Below are positions 45,222 through 52,388 of a stretch of 64,000 bases of DNA, piece by piece (positions within the stretch are counted from its first letter, which is position 1; each line of letters begins with the position of its first letter). This stretch comes from Hydrogenobacter sp. T-2. GTDB lineage: Bacteria; Aquificota; Aquificia; Aquificales; Aquificaceae. The notes beneath the pieces are model-generated. The model saw nothing but the letters and a program-made list of their open reading frames with translations, made no database searches and was not told the DNA's origin. The stretch is from assembly GCF_033971325.1 (NCBI RefSeq), contig NZ_CP117180.1:378041-442040 (forward strand), read 5' to 3'. Made by a program: the position numbers and the translations under genes.

Positions 45222-46172
45222 CTACAGATTGACCTTTTCTTCTACTACAAAGGGTTTATCTTCTTTTGTCCTATAGTATATCCTCACTAAAAGCTCCGCT
45301 ATTACTCCTGTAGATATAAGCTGTATACCTGCAAGAATGAAAAGAACGCTAAGAATTAGGAGGGGTCTCCTTCCTATATCTTGGTCAAGAAAGAGTTTGA
45401 TAAAAGCAAGATAAAAGAGTGCAATAAGACCCAAGCTAAGCAAGATAAAGCCCAAAGTCCCAAAAACATACATGGGCTTGTTTATGTATTCGTTTAGGAA
45501 CTTTACCAAGAAAATATCAAGAATGACCCTTACAGTCCTACCAATGCCATACTTTGACTTTCCATACAATCTTGGATGATGCCTCACTGGAATTTCTGTT
45601 ATTTTTGCTCCAAGCCTTTTTGTAAGTGCTGGCAGAAACCTGTGCATGTCCCCGTATAGCTCAAGCCTTTTTACTATGTCCGCCCTGTAAGCCTTTAAAG
45701 TGCATCCGTAGTCATGAAGCTCCACACCAGTTACCTTTGAGATTATCCAATTAGCTATCATAGAAGGTAGTCTCCTTGAGAGGAAGGGGTCTTTTCTATC
45801 CCTTCTCCACCCGCTTACTATGTCATAGCCCTCCTCCAACTTTTGCAATAGCATGGGAATGTCTTCTGGGTCGTTTTGAAGGTCCGCATCCAAGGTTATG
45901 ATAACCTCTCCGGTGGCATGCTGAAAGCCCGCATACATGGCAGCGGTCTGTCCGTAGTTTTTCCTAAAGCGTATTAGCTTTACTCTTTGGTCCTTTTCCG
46001 CTATATCCTTTAGCCTTTCCCAAGTCCTGTCTACAGAACCATCATCCACAAAAATAATCTCATACTCTCTTCCAAGCCTTTCAAGAACTCCCTTTAACTT
46101 TTCATAGAGTATGGGTATGTTGTCTTCCTCGTTGTAGGCAGGTATAACTACAGAAAGGTAAGTGCTTTTCAT
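45222..46172 (-). CDS. Family 2 glycosyltransferase with C-terminal membrane segments (DPM1/ArnC-like)
   Basis: A 316-aa GT2 enzyme: N-terminal GT-A domain (VVIPAYNEEDNIPILYEKL, VDDGSVDRTWERL, ITLDADLQNDPEDIPML with the DxD) and two C-terminal membrane helices (about 235-300). Such proteins transfer a sugar or amino-sugar to a polyprenyl-phosphate carrier for LPS or cell-surface glycan modification. The sugar is unknown. It starts 4 nt inside the NYN-domain gene. Confidence 0.9.
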   Translation of the reverse strand: MKSTYLSVVIPAYNEEDNIPILYEKLKGVLERLGREYEIIFVDDGSVDRTWERLKDIAEKDQRVKLIRFRKNYGQTAAMYAGFQHATGEVIITLDADLQNDPEDIPMLLQKLEEGYDIVSGWRRDRKDPFLSRRLPSMIANWIISKVTGVELHDYGCTLKAYRADIVKRLELYGDMHRFLPALTKRLGAKITEIPVRHHPRLYGKSKYGIGRTVRVILDIFLVKFLNEYINKPMYVFGTLGFILLSLGLIALFYLAFIKLFLDQDIGRRPLLILSVLFILAGIQLISTGVIAELLVRIYYRTKEDKPFVVEEKVNL

Positions 46173-46861
46173 GTGCTTAAGCTCTCTACTATTTTAACAT
46201 AGTTCTTATTCCTTACAAAGTCCGCTTCTCTAATCATTTCCTTTGGTGGTTCTATAATTCCCTCTATAGCAGGAAGTACTATTTGGAGGCCATTATCCTT
46301 AGCGAGAAGAATTGCTGGCAAAAGGTCAGTGTCATAAGAAAAGAGAATTATCCTATCGACAAGCCTTTTATACGAGAGTGTTGCCACATCCAAACCTATT
46401 AGCATATCCACCTGCTTTTGTTCAAATCTTAGACTTTTGGCTGTGTCTTTATTTTCCTCACGAGGGCTAAGATGTCCAAGCCTAACTTGAACATTGTCCA
46501 TTTTAGCTACACTGTTAACTAAGCTTTTACTAAGCTCATAATTTCTTAAATATTTAGGGTATAGAGCTTCAATTCTTTTACGGTCTTCATCTTTGTGTAT
46601 ATTTAGTTTTTCCCTCTTCAATTTTATTGTTTCTGGATACAAGCAAGTATAAAAATATATTCTAAAAATATCCTCTTGCTGTGGGTCTACGAAAGATTTC
46701 AAAAAGTTTATAGCTTTCTGCGGATTTTCATTGTAGTTTATGGTTAGGTTGTCAGGTATTCCATGTTTTTTAAGAATATTATTATCAAATATTCTGTATC
46801 TTACATTTTCCCAATCTACCAGTATAGCAACTTTATAAATGGACTTGAGGGGTCCGCTCAA
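46169..46861 (-). CDS. NYN-domain (PIN-like) protein, putative ribonuclease
   Basis: A 230-aa protein whose core matches the NYN/LabA nuclease fold: YKVAILVDWENVR (D16, N19), KQVDMLIGLDVATLSYKRLVDRIILFSYDTDLLPAILLAKDNGLQIVLP with the acidic cluster expected for metal-dependent RNA cleavage. NYN proteins are linked to RNA processing and sometimes defence. Base and codon use is AT-richer than neighbours, a hint of transfer. The start is TTG (46861 on the minus strand), lying in the loop of a GC-rich hairpin; an in-frame stop lies just upstream. It is coupled to the glycosyltransferase, an odd pairing. Confidence 0.8.
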   Translation of the reverse strand: MSGPLKSIYKVAILVDWENVRYRIFDNNILKKHGIPDNLTINYNENPQKAINFLKSFVDPQQEDIFRIYFYTCLYPETIKLKREKLNIHKDEDRKRIEALYPKYLRNYELSKSLVNSVAKMDNVQVRLGHLSPREENKDTAKSLRFEQKQVDMLIGLDVATLSYKRLVDRIILFSYDTDLLPAILLAKDNGLQIVLPAIEGIIEPPKEMIREADFVRNKNYVKIVESLST

Positions 46862-46940
46862 CTTCTTGGACCCCCCTCATTCAAGAGTAGGTTCTGGGAA
46901 CCATCTACTATATTATATAGCCTGGCACACGATTTGTCAA
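46849..46940 (-). promoter_or_regulatory. Consensus promoter and structured leader of the NYN gene
   Basis: On the minus strand TTGACA (46940 to 46935) and TATAAT (46917 to 46912) are exactly 17 bp apart. The ~44-nt leader contains hairpin GGTTC-CCA-GAACC (46902-46890) and a second one with arms GGGGTCC (46874-46868) and GGACCCC (46855-46849), 12-nt loop, which holds the TTG start (46861-46859) in the loop and buries the G-rich ribosome site in the stem. Confidence 0.65.
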
Positions 46941-46942
46941 GT

Positions 46943-47605
46943 TTAGATTTCATACCTACCCTCCGACCTCATAACCACCAAGGTTTTATTGCCAAGGCTT
47001 TTTACATTTTCTACCTTGTAGTCATAGAAGTTTATCTTCTCAAGCTCCGAAAAGCTCAAGTTTTTCTCAGCTATGTATCTTAGCGTATAGGCGTAGTGCT
47101 TATAGGGCAATTTTACCCTTTGGTCTTTCCTATAATACTCAAAGCTAAAAAAGCCTTTGGCATGTTTTAGGTCAAAGAGTTTCTCGTAAGGCTTGCTAAC
47201 AAAGGAAACGACAACCTTTTCAGAAAGGAGCTTTTTTGAGAGGTTTCTTATGTGTTCTTTCCAGAAATCCATCAGAGTTTTCTCTCCATAAAATTCCTTC
47301 CAAGATACGGGTGCAAAGGGAATGCAAGCGGTAGGTTTAACAAGACCATACAAAGGAGATAAGACCCATGAATTTTCCTTTATGTAACTGACCACAGGAG
47401 GAGGCAAGACCCACAGCTCAAGACTTTCCCAAAAAACATCGCTAAACCTTCTATACAAAGGTGCGAGAGAGTAGTCTTTGACAAACGCCTTTTCAATAGA
47501 CCTTGCAAGAGGCTCAAACTCCTCAAGTGTAAACCTGCTATCATCACAATTTTTAAAGACCAACTTCCTTTGAAGCCTACTATAAGGCAAGAGGAAAAGA
47601 AACAT
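46943..47605 (-). CDS. yaaA: YaaA-family (DUF328) protein
   Basis: A 220-aa protein with the YaaA signature VLSPLYGLVKPTACIPFAPVSW, FWKEHIRNLSKKLL, SFVSKPYEKLFD and KHYAYTLRYIAEKNLSFSELEKINFYDYKVEN. In E. coli YaaA limits free iron under peroxide stress and binds DNA; the molecular activity is not settled. It is more divergent than typical copies. Start and divergent ksgA start are 17 bp apart. Confidence 0.8.
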   Translation of the reverse strand: MFLFLLPYSRLQRKLVFKNCDDSRFTLEEFEPLARSIEKAFVKDYSLAPLYRRFSDVFWESLELWVLPPPVVSYIKENSWVLSPLYGLVKPTACIPFAPVSWKEFYGEKTLMDFWKEHIRNLSKKLLSEKVVVSFVSKPYEKLFDLKHAKGFFSFEYYRKDQRVKLPYKHYAYTLRYIAEKNLSFSELEKINFYDYKVENVKSLGNKTLVVMRSEGRYEI

Positions 47606-47622
47606 GCCTAAAATTATAAGGC
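47606..47622. promoter_or_regulatory. 17-bp divergent promoter region between yaaA and ksgA
   Basis: Only 17 bp separate the two ATGs. Plus strand: TAAAAT (47609-47614), 8 nt before the ksgA ATG. Minus strand: TATAAT (47618 to 47613), 7 nt before the yaaA ATG. The -35 regions must lie inside the opposite gene and both transcripts must begin at or next to the start codon. Confidence 0.6.
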
Positions 47623-48363
47623 ATGAAGCTCAAAAAACATCTCGGTCAACACCTTCTTGTGGCAAAGGGTGTCCTTGAACGCATAGTGGAGTTTTTGGAA
47701 CTCCAAGAGGAGGACATAGTGGTTGAGATAGGTCCAGGCACTGGAAACCTAACAAAAGAAATCCTAAAAAAGAACTTCAAAGAGCTTCATCTTTTAGAAA
47801 TAGACCCGCAGATGGTAGAAATTCTTCATAAAAACATACAAGAGGAGAGAGTATTTATTCACAAAGAAGATGCCACCAAGTTTAACCTTTGCTCTCTGGG
47901 AGAAAACCTCAAAGTGGTGGGAAATCTACCCTATAATGTGGCAAGTCTTATATTGGAAAATACGGTTTTTCACCATTCCTGCATTCCAATGGCAGTTTAC
48001 ATGCTACAGAAAGAAGTGGCAGAGAAAATTCAAAAGGGAGCTTCTTGGCTTTCTACCTTTGTGAGAACCTTTTATAGGGTTGAGTATCTTATGAGCTTGC
48101 CTGCGCGCTTCTTTGTGCCACCCCCAAAGGTGCAATCCGGACTTATTAGGCTAAGCAGAAGGGAGGAGCTTCCAAATTTAGACCTTATGGACTATAAGAG
48201 TTTCTTGGTAGGCTTATACTCCATGAGAAGAAAGGCTCTAAAGAATAAAGTTCCAGAAACTATACTTCTAAAAGCGGGCATTGACCCCATGTGTAGGGTT
48301 GAAACTCTTGAGCCAGACAGAGTTTTTATGCTTTATAATATGCTTCAAAAAAATGAGAGGTGA
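47623..48363 (+). CDS. ksgA: 16S rRNA dimethyladenosine transferase
   Basis: KsgA/RsmA dimethylates two adjacent adenosines (A1518, A1519 in E. coli) of 16S rRNA during small-subunit maturation. The 246-aa protein shows KKHLGQHLLVAKGVLERIVE, VVEIGPGTGNLTKEIL (SAM motif I), LEIDPQM, VVGNLPYNVASLILEN (NLPY catalytic motif) and the C-terminal helical domain (FLVGLYSMRRKALKNKVP). The start is leaderless by promoter position. It is followed 6 bp later by speE. Confidence 0.95.
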   Translation: MKLKKHLGQHLLVAKGVLERIVEFLELQEEDIVVEIGPGTGNLTKEILKKNFKELHLLEIDPQMVEILHKNIQEERVFIHKEDATKFNLCSLGENLKVVGNLPYNVASLILENTVFHHSCIPMAVYMLQKEVAEKIQKGASWLSTFVRTFYRVEYLMSLPARFFVPPPKVQSGLIRLSRREELPNLDLMDYKSFLVGLYSMRRKALKNKVPETILLKAGIDPMCRVETLEPDRVFMLYNMLQKNER

Positions 48364-48369
48364 AAGACT

Positions 48370-49212
48370 ATGATGGACACCTTCTTCATGGAAAGAGACC
48401 CATATGCACCCATAAGACATTGCTATCCCATAAGCAATGTGCTTTACCACGGTAAGAGCGAATATCAGGAAATAATGGTTGTGGAGTCGCCACACTTCGG
48501 AAAAATCTTGGTGCTTGATGGTGTTGCCCAGTGCGACGAGCGATATGAGTTCATCTACCACGAGTTTATGGCACATGTGCCACTTTATGCCCATCCAAAC
48601 CCGGAAAATGTTCTTATAATAGGCGGTGGTGATGGTGGAGTTCTAAGGGAAGTTCTTAAGCACCCGGAGGTCAAAAGGGCTGTCCTTGTGGACATAGACA
48701 AGGAGGTTATAGAGGTATCCAAAAGGTTCTTACCTACCATGGCGGTCGCCTTTGAAGACCCAAGAGCAATAATCCTCAATGAGGATGGATATAAATACAT
48801 TCAAGACTACGAAAACGAGTTTGACGTGATAATAGTAGACTCCACAGACCCAGTGGGTTTTGCCCACGTGTTAACCACAGAGGAGTTCTTTAAGTATGTC
48901 TACAGAGCCCTAAAGGAAGATGGCATATACGTGGGTCAGACAGAATCCATACATTACCATGTTGAAATAGTTAGAAGAATACAAAAGGCTCTTAAGAAAG
49001 TTTTCCCAATAGTAGACCTCTACACCGCAGTAATACCGGGATACGCAGGATACTGGTGGACTATGTCCATAGGCTCTAAGAAGCACCCCGTAAGAGAGCC
49101 TTCCAGAGAGGTAAGGGTTCAGACAAAGCTATACTCTGCGGACATGCACCGTCATGCCTTCCTACCAGAGAGCTTTTATAACAGGCTCATATCCGGTGAA
49201 TACGTGTTTTAG
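48370..49212 (+). CDS. speE: Spermidine synthase-family aminopropyltransferase
   Basis: SpeE transfers an aminopropyl group from decarboxylated SAM to putrescine or, in thermophiles, agmatine or longer polyamines, releasing methylthioadenosine. The 280-aa protein has YGKSEYQEIMVVESPHFGKILVLDG-like sequence, the SAM-binding VLIIGGGDGGVLREVLKH, VDIDKEVIEVSKRF, VIIVDSTDPVGFAHVLTTEEFF, and YAGYWWTMSIGSKK. Substrate preference cannot be decided from sequence. No speD is in the window. The stop shares TTAG with convergent ykuK. Confidence 0.93.
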   Translation: MMDTFFMERDPYAPIRHCYPISNVLYHGKSEYQEIMVVESPHFGKILVLDGVAQCDERYEFIYHEFMAHVPLYAHPNPENVLIIGGGDGGVLREVLKHPEVKRAVLVDIDKEVIEVSKRFLPTMAVAFEDPRAIILNEDGYKYIQDYENEFDVIIVDSTDPVGFAHVLTTEEFFKYVYRALKEDGIYVGQTESIHYHVEIVRRIQKALKKVFPIVDLYTAVIPGYAGYWWTMSIGSKKHPVREPSREVRVQTKLYSADMHRHAFLPESFYNRLISGEYVF

Positions 49213-49649
49213 TATTTGCCGGTAATATAGTCCGCCACAGTAGTAGCTGCGATGGAATGAGGCTTTACCACAGGCTTTAGACCTTGAGCAAGCACATAAC
49301 CTATGGCTTCCTTGAGTATTACGCTGGAGTTATGCTCTGGGTTTGGGTTTATATCAAGGTGGACTTCAAAAGGTCTGTTGCCAACCACTTCAGAAATCTC
49401 AAGGGCAAGATAAACCGCTCTACTTACCTCCTCTAAAAGCCTTTGTCTTAGGGACCTTATGCGTGGCACTTTATCCACTTTCCAGAATATCCTTGCACCT
49501 CTGCAGGAATCTATGTGAACAACTACCACAGAAACAAAGACCGTGTGGTTTTTAACCTGTCTTGAATCACAGCCCACATAAACAGCGGTCTTCTGCGAGG
49601 TTTTTCTTATAAACTCCTTTACCTCTTCAATGTCCCTTATGAGAGGCAT
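49209..49649 (-). CDS. YkuK-family (RNase H-like) protein
   Basis: A 146-aa protein with the DUF458/YkuK pattern: KTAVYVGCDSRQVKNHTVFVSVVVVHI, DSCRGARIFWKVDKVPRI, RLLEEVSRAVYLALEI, VHLDINPNPEHNSSVILKEAIGYVLAQGLKPVVKPHSIAATTVADYITGKY. The Asp residues of an RNase H-like fold are apparent, but the family has no settled function. It overlaps the RibD-reductase gene by 23 nt. Confidence 0.8.
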   Translation of the reverse strand: MPLIRDIEEVKEFIRKTSQKTAVYVGCDSRQVKNHTVFVSVVVVHIDSCRGARIFWKVDKVPRIRSLRQRLLEEVSRAVYLALEISEVVGNRPFEVHLDINPNPEHNSSVILKEAIGYVLAQGLKPVVKPHSIAATTVADYITGKY

Positions 49650-50325
49650 ATAGATATTCTAATTCACTCTTTCTGTTTTCCAACCCTTCTGGAATCCAAC
49701 GGGTTATAAGGTATCCCTCTATAACTTCACTACTAACAAGTTTTAAGTTTAGCACAGGGACGTTCATCGCTTCCGCAAAAGAGGGTGCATCCTTTGAAAA
49801 TACCACCATTGGATGATGAATTATTACAAGCTCATCCACAAGAGACAGAGCCAAGAGACTTCCGTTTAGCTTTGAACCACCCTCTACCATTAAGCTTTTT
49901 ATTCCAAGTTCGTAAAGTTTTCCAAGCATGACTTTAAGGTCTATTTCATCTCTACCTGCGAGCAGGACTTTAACCCCTTGCCTTATAAAGGATTCTAAAG
50001 CCCTTCGGTCTGTATTTTCTGGAACAGCCAAGATAGCATCACTCGGTGGTTTAAAGACGTTCATATCTGGCGATATATCTACTCTGTTGCACGGTATAAC
50101 CCTTATAGGATTTTTACCCTCCGTGTATTCTACCCTTAGGAGTGGATTATCAAGCCTTACCGTGTTGCATCCCACACTTATGGCGTCAAACTTTGACCTT
50201 AAGGTATGCAAGTATACTCTCACTTTTAAAGGCAAGGGCATAGTGTGTTTAGAGGACACGCCCTTGGCAGGAGCCATTTTACCATCAATTGTTATTCCTG
50301 AAACTATACTTACCCACGGTTTCAT
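49627..50325 (-). CDS. Riboflavin biosynthesis reductase domain protein (RibD C-terminal type)
   Basis: A 232-aa NAD(P)H-dependent reductase acting on the ribosylaminopyrimidine intermediate of riboflavin synthesis. The RibD_C fold is indicated by VSIVSGITIDGKMAPA, FDAISVGCNTVRLDNPLL, LGIKSLMVEGGSKLNGSLL and LVDELVIIHHPMV. Bacterial RibD usually fuses this to a deaminase; here the reductase stands alone, as in archaea and fungi. Whether it is the sole riboflavin reductase or a paralogue cannot be seen. Confidence 0.82.
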   Translation of the reverse strand: MKPWVSIVSGITIDGKMAPAKGVSSKHTMPLPLKVRVYLHTLRSKFDAISVGCNTVRLDNPLLRVEYTEGKNPIRVIPCNRVDISPDMNVFKPPSDAILAVPENTDRRALESFIRQGVKVLLAGRDEIDLKVMLGKLYELGIKSLMVEGGSKLNGSLLALSLVDELVIIHHPMVVFSKDAPSFAEAMNVPVLNLKLVSSEVIEGYLITRWIPEGLENRKSELEYLYASHKGH

Positions 50326-50359
50326 AGCTCTCCCCCACTAATTATGAATATAGTCCTTC

Positions 50360-50713
50360 TTATTGTCCTTTTGTTGGCTTATTTTTACCTTCTGGTGGCA
50401 AAAAGCTTACCTCTTTGTAGTAGGTAGGTCTGAAAAATATCCAGTGCTTTAGGTTTTCTGGAGTTCTTGAGTAGCATACCTCACAAAGTAGCCCACCTTC
50501 TACCAGCTTTGAATTGTCATCACAGCAATCCGTTAAGTTCCAAAACTCATAATTATCGTGAAATACCAGCTTGCCACAACTTAGGCACTCGTATAGCTTA
50601 CAGCCTCTTGAGGCAAGAAACTCATCCAACTCCATATCCTCTGGAAGTTCTTCAATCTCAAAGAGGTTTTTTAGAAAGTCCTTTTGTTTTTGAGTAAGTT
50701 CCCTTATTTCCAT
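50360..50713 (-). CDS. Cysteine-rich hypothetical protein, likely zinc-binding
   Basis: A 117-aa protein with a helical N-terminus and a Cys cluster: CKLYECLSCGK (C38, C43, C46), CCDD near residue 63, and CEVC near residue 76, so at least two CxxC-type knuckles. I do not know the family. It lies between the transglycosylase and the RibD reductase, cotranscribed on the minus strand. A zinc-ribbon/rubredoxin-like fold is plausible. Confidence 0.7.
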   Translation of the reverse strand: MEIRELTQKQKDFLKNLFEIEELPEDMELDEFLASRGCKLYECLSCGKLVFHDNYEFWNLTDCCDDNSKLVEGGLLCEVCYSRTPENLKHWIFFRPTYYKEVSFLPPEGKNKPTKGQ

Positions 50714-50719
50714 TGCACC

Positions 50720-51235
50720 TCACCTAAAAAGAGCCAGCTTCTCAAAAACTCCCCTCACATAGTCCCAGTTGTCTGCCTTCAGCCCATTGTAGGCTTTTAC
50801 AGCCATTGCCCAGTTGCCAAACCTTTGGAAGTTTTCATAGAGTATCCTTGCTCCAAGCTCTATGTTGGTTTCTATGTCAAAAAGCTGGTTTGGGTCTGTT
50901 ATGCCATATTCTCTCATAAGCCTTAGGTTGTGCTGGTAGTTGACCTGCATGAGACCTCTATCCTCTGTGCCATCTTTGTTTTTATTGTAAGCCTTCGGGT
51001 TGAAGTTGCTCTCTTGCTTTATTATGGCATAGATAAGCTCCTTAGGGATTCCATACTTTTGGGATACCTCTTCCACCTTTGCACTAATTCTTGCATCTAC
51101 TGGCAAGGATTCTTTATTTACACGCTCTTGCTGTTTTTCCATAGCAGAGTTAAGGTAATAGCTAAAGTCCTCCCTAGGTTTTATATGCTCTGCTCTCGTA
51201 GTTTTAAGCTCCAACTTCCAGCCTTCTATTCTCAT
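50720..51235 (-). CDS. SLT-domain lytic transglycosylase
   Basis: A 171-aa protein whose C-terminal ~110 residues are a lysozyme-like transglycosylase domain: GIPKELIYAIIKQESNFNPKAYNKNKDGTEDRGLMQVN, with the catalytic Glu in QESNF, followed by NIELGARILYENFQRFGNWAMAVKAYNGL. It cleaves peptidoglycan glycan strands, sometimes to open a path for flagella. No signal peptide is visible from the chosen ATG; a longer TTG start at 51277 is possible and would deepen the overlap with fur. It is transcribed after fur, overlapping it by 32 nt. Confidence 0.85.
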   Translation of the reverse strand: MRIEGWKLELKTTRAEHIKPREDFSYYLNSAMEKQQERVNKESLPVDARISAKVEEVSQKYGIPKELIYAIIKQESNFNPKAYNKNKDGTEDRGLMQVNYQHNLRLMREYGITDPNQLFDIETNIELGARILYENFQRFGNWAMAVKAYNGLKADNWDYVRGVFEKLALFR

Positions 51236-51677
51236 ATTTTTTTGCCTTGCAGTCTGAGCATATACCAAAAATTTCAAGCCTATGGTTTAAAGGTGTAAAG
51301 CTGTGCTCTTCGCACACCTTGTCTTGAAACTCTTCTATTTCCTCTTTGTAAAACTCTATTATCTTCCCGCATTCCACGCATATGAGATGCTCATGGTGTG
51401 GCTTTCCCGCCACAAACTCATATATGGTTCTGTTGCCCAGCTTTATCACCTCCCTTATTGCTCCAAACTCCTGAAGAAGCCTTACGGTTCTGTAGACGGT
51501 AGACCTGCTTGCTATAGACCTGTCTTGGTTTGCTATCCAGCGGACAAGTTCTTCTATTTCAAAGTGAGGACCATAGCTGGCTATCTTGTCTATTATCTCA
51601 AACCTACCCCTCGTAATCTTGTGTCCGTTCTGTCGCAAAAACTGCTCAAACTTCTGTTTTAGTTCTTCCAACTGCAT
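51204..51677 (-). CDS. fur: Fur-family metal/peroxide regulator
   Basis: A 157-aa Fur/PerR/Zur-type repressor. The DNA-binding domain is residues ~1-85 (TRGRFEIIDKIASYGPHFEIEELVRWI, SRSTVYRTVRLLQEFGAI), then the metal domain with HHEHLICVECGK and CSDCKAK, two CxxC structural-zinc pairs. It may sense iron or peroxide; residues alone do not decide. It heads the fur-SLT-Cys-rich-RibD-ykuK unit. Confidence 0.92.
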   Translation of the reverse strand: MQLEELKQKFEQFLRQNGHKITRGRFEIIDKIASYGPHFEIEELVRWIANQDRSIASRSTVYRTVRLLQEFGAIREVIKLGNRTIYEFVAGKPHHEHLICVECGKIIEFYKEEIEEFQDKVCEEHSFTPLNHRLEIFGICSDCKAKKYENRRLEVGA

Positions 51678-51684
51678 ACCTTAT

Positions 51685-51713
51685 AATATAGTCTAACTGA
51701 ATATCATTTGCAA
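51685..51713 (-). promoter_or_regulatory. fur promoter, possible autoregulatory site
   Basis: Minus strand: TTGCAA (51713 to 51708), 17-bp spacer, TATATT (51690 to 51685). The fur ATG (51677) is 7 nt from the -10 box. The spacer contains AATGATATTCA, a weak Fur-box-like half site, so autoregulation is possible. On the plus strand TATAAT (51682-51687) may serve thiE. Confidence 0.45.
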
Positions 51714-51725
51714 CAGGAGGAAAGA

Positions 51726-52388
51726 ATGAAAAAGCCAGACTTAACTTTATACCTTGTAACCGATGACAGCTACCTTAAAGACAGGGACCTCGTATCTACC
51801 ATAGAGTCCGCCATAAAGGGTGGAATAACTGCACTCCAGTATAGGTTTAAAAACAAGTCCACAAGGCAGATGTATGAGGAGCTTTTGGTTCTTAGAGAGC
51901 TCACTCAAAGGTATAATGTTCAGCTTGTGGTAAACGATAGGGTGGACTTAGCTCTTGCGGTGTCTGCGGACGGTGTTCATGTGGGTCAAGAAGACCTTCC
52001 TCCCGATGTGGTTAGAAAACTCGTAGGAGACAAAATCTTTATAGGATACTCAGTAAACTCTGTGGATAAACTAAAAGAGGTGGAGCATCTTCCCATAGAC
52101 TATATAGGCTTTGGCTCTGTGTATGAGACTACCACAAAGGCAAACTACAAATTGGTAGGTATAGAGGGTCTGCGTCAAGCGGTAAAGCTAACCTCAAAGC
52201 CCATAGTCGCCATAGGTGGTATAACTCACTATCGTGTTGCGGAGGTGCTTTCTGCGGGTGCAAAGGGTATTGCGGTGGTTTCTGCTATCCTTGGCTTTGA
52301 GGACGTAGAAAAGGCTACAAGAAGCCTTGTGGAAGCTATGAAAGGCTATTACAGAAGGGCTCTCCATGAAGGTTTTGCATCTCCTTGA
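51726..52388 (+). CDS. thiE: Thiamine-phosphate synthase
   Basis: ThiE joins hydroxymethylpyrimidine pyrophosphate and thiazole phosphate to thiamine phosphate. The 220-aa TIM barrel shows LYLVTDDSYLKDRDL, GGITALQYRFKNKSTRQMYEE, LVVNDRVDLALAVSADGVHVGQEDLPP, IGYSVNSVDKLKE, DYIGFGSVYETTTKANYKLVGIEGLRQA and PIVAIGGITHYRVAEVLSAGAKGIAVVSAI. The ATG at 51726 is favoured over an upstream in-frame TTG because AGGAGG lies at 51715-51720. The end overlaps the exonuclease start by 23 nt. Confidence 0.95.
   Translation: MKKPDLTLYLVTDDSYLKDRDLVSTIESAIKGGITALQYRFKNKSTRQMYEELLVLRELTQRYNVQLVVNDRVDLALAVSADGVHVGQEDLPPDVVRKLVGDKIFIGYSVNSVDKLKEVEHLPIDYIGFGSVYETTTKANYKLVGIEGLRQAVKLTSKPIVAIGGITHYRVAEVLSAGAKGIAVVSAILGFEDVEKATRSLVEAMKGYYRRALHEGFASP

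Noticed and set aside
46169-46861. Calling the NYN gene a toxin or defence nuclease
   Set aside because: Its only support is family lore; it is coupled to a glycosyltransferase and no antitoxin or other defence gene is adjacent.
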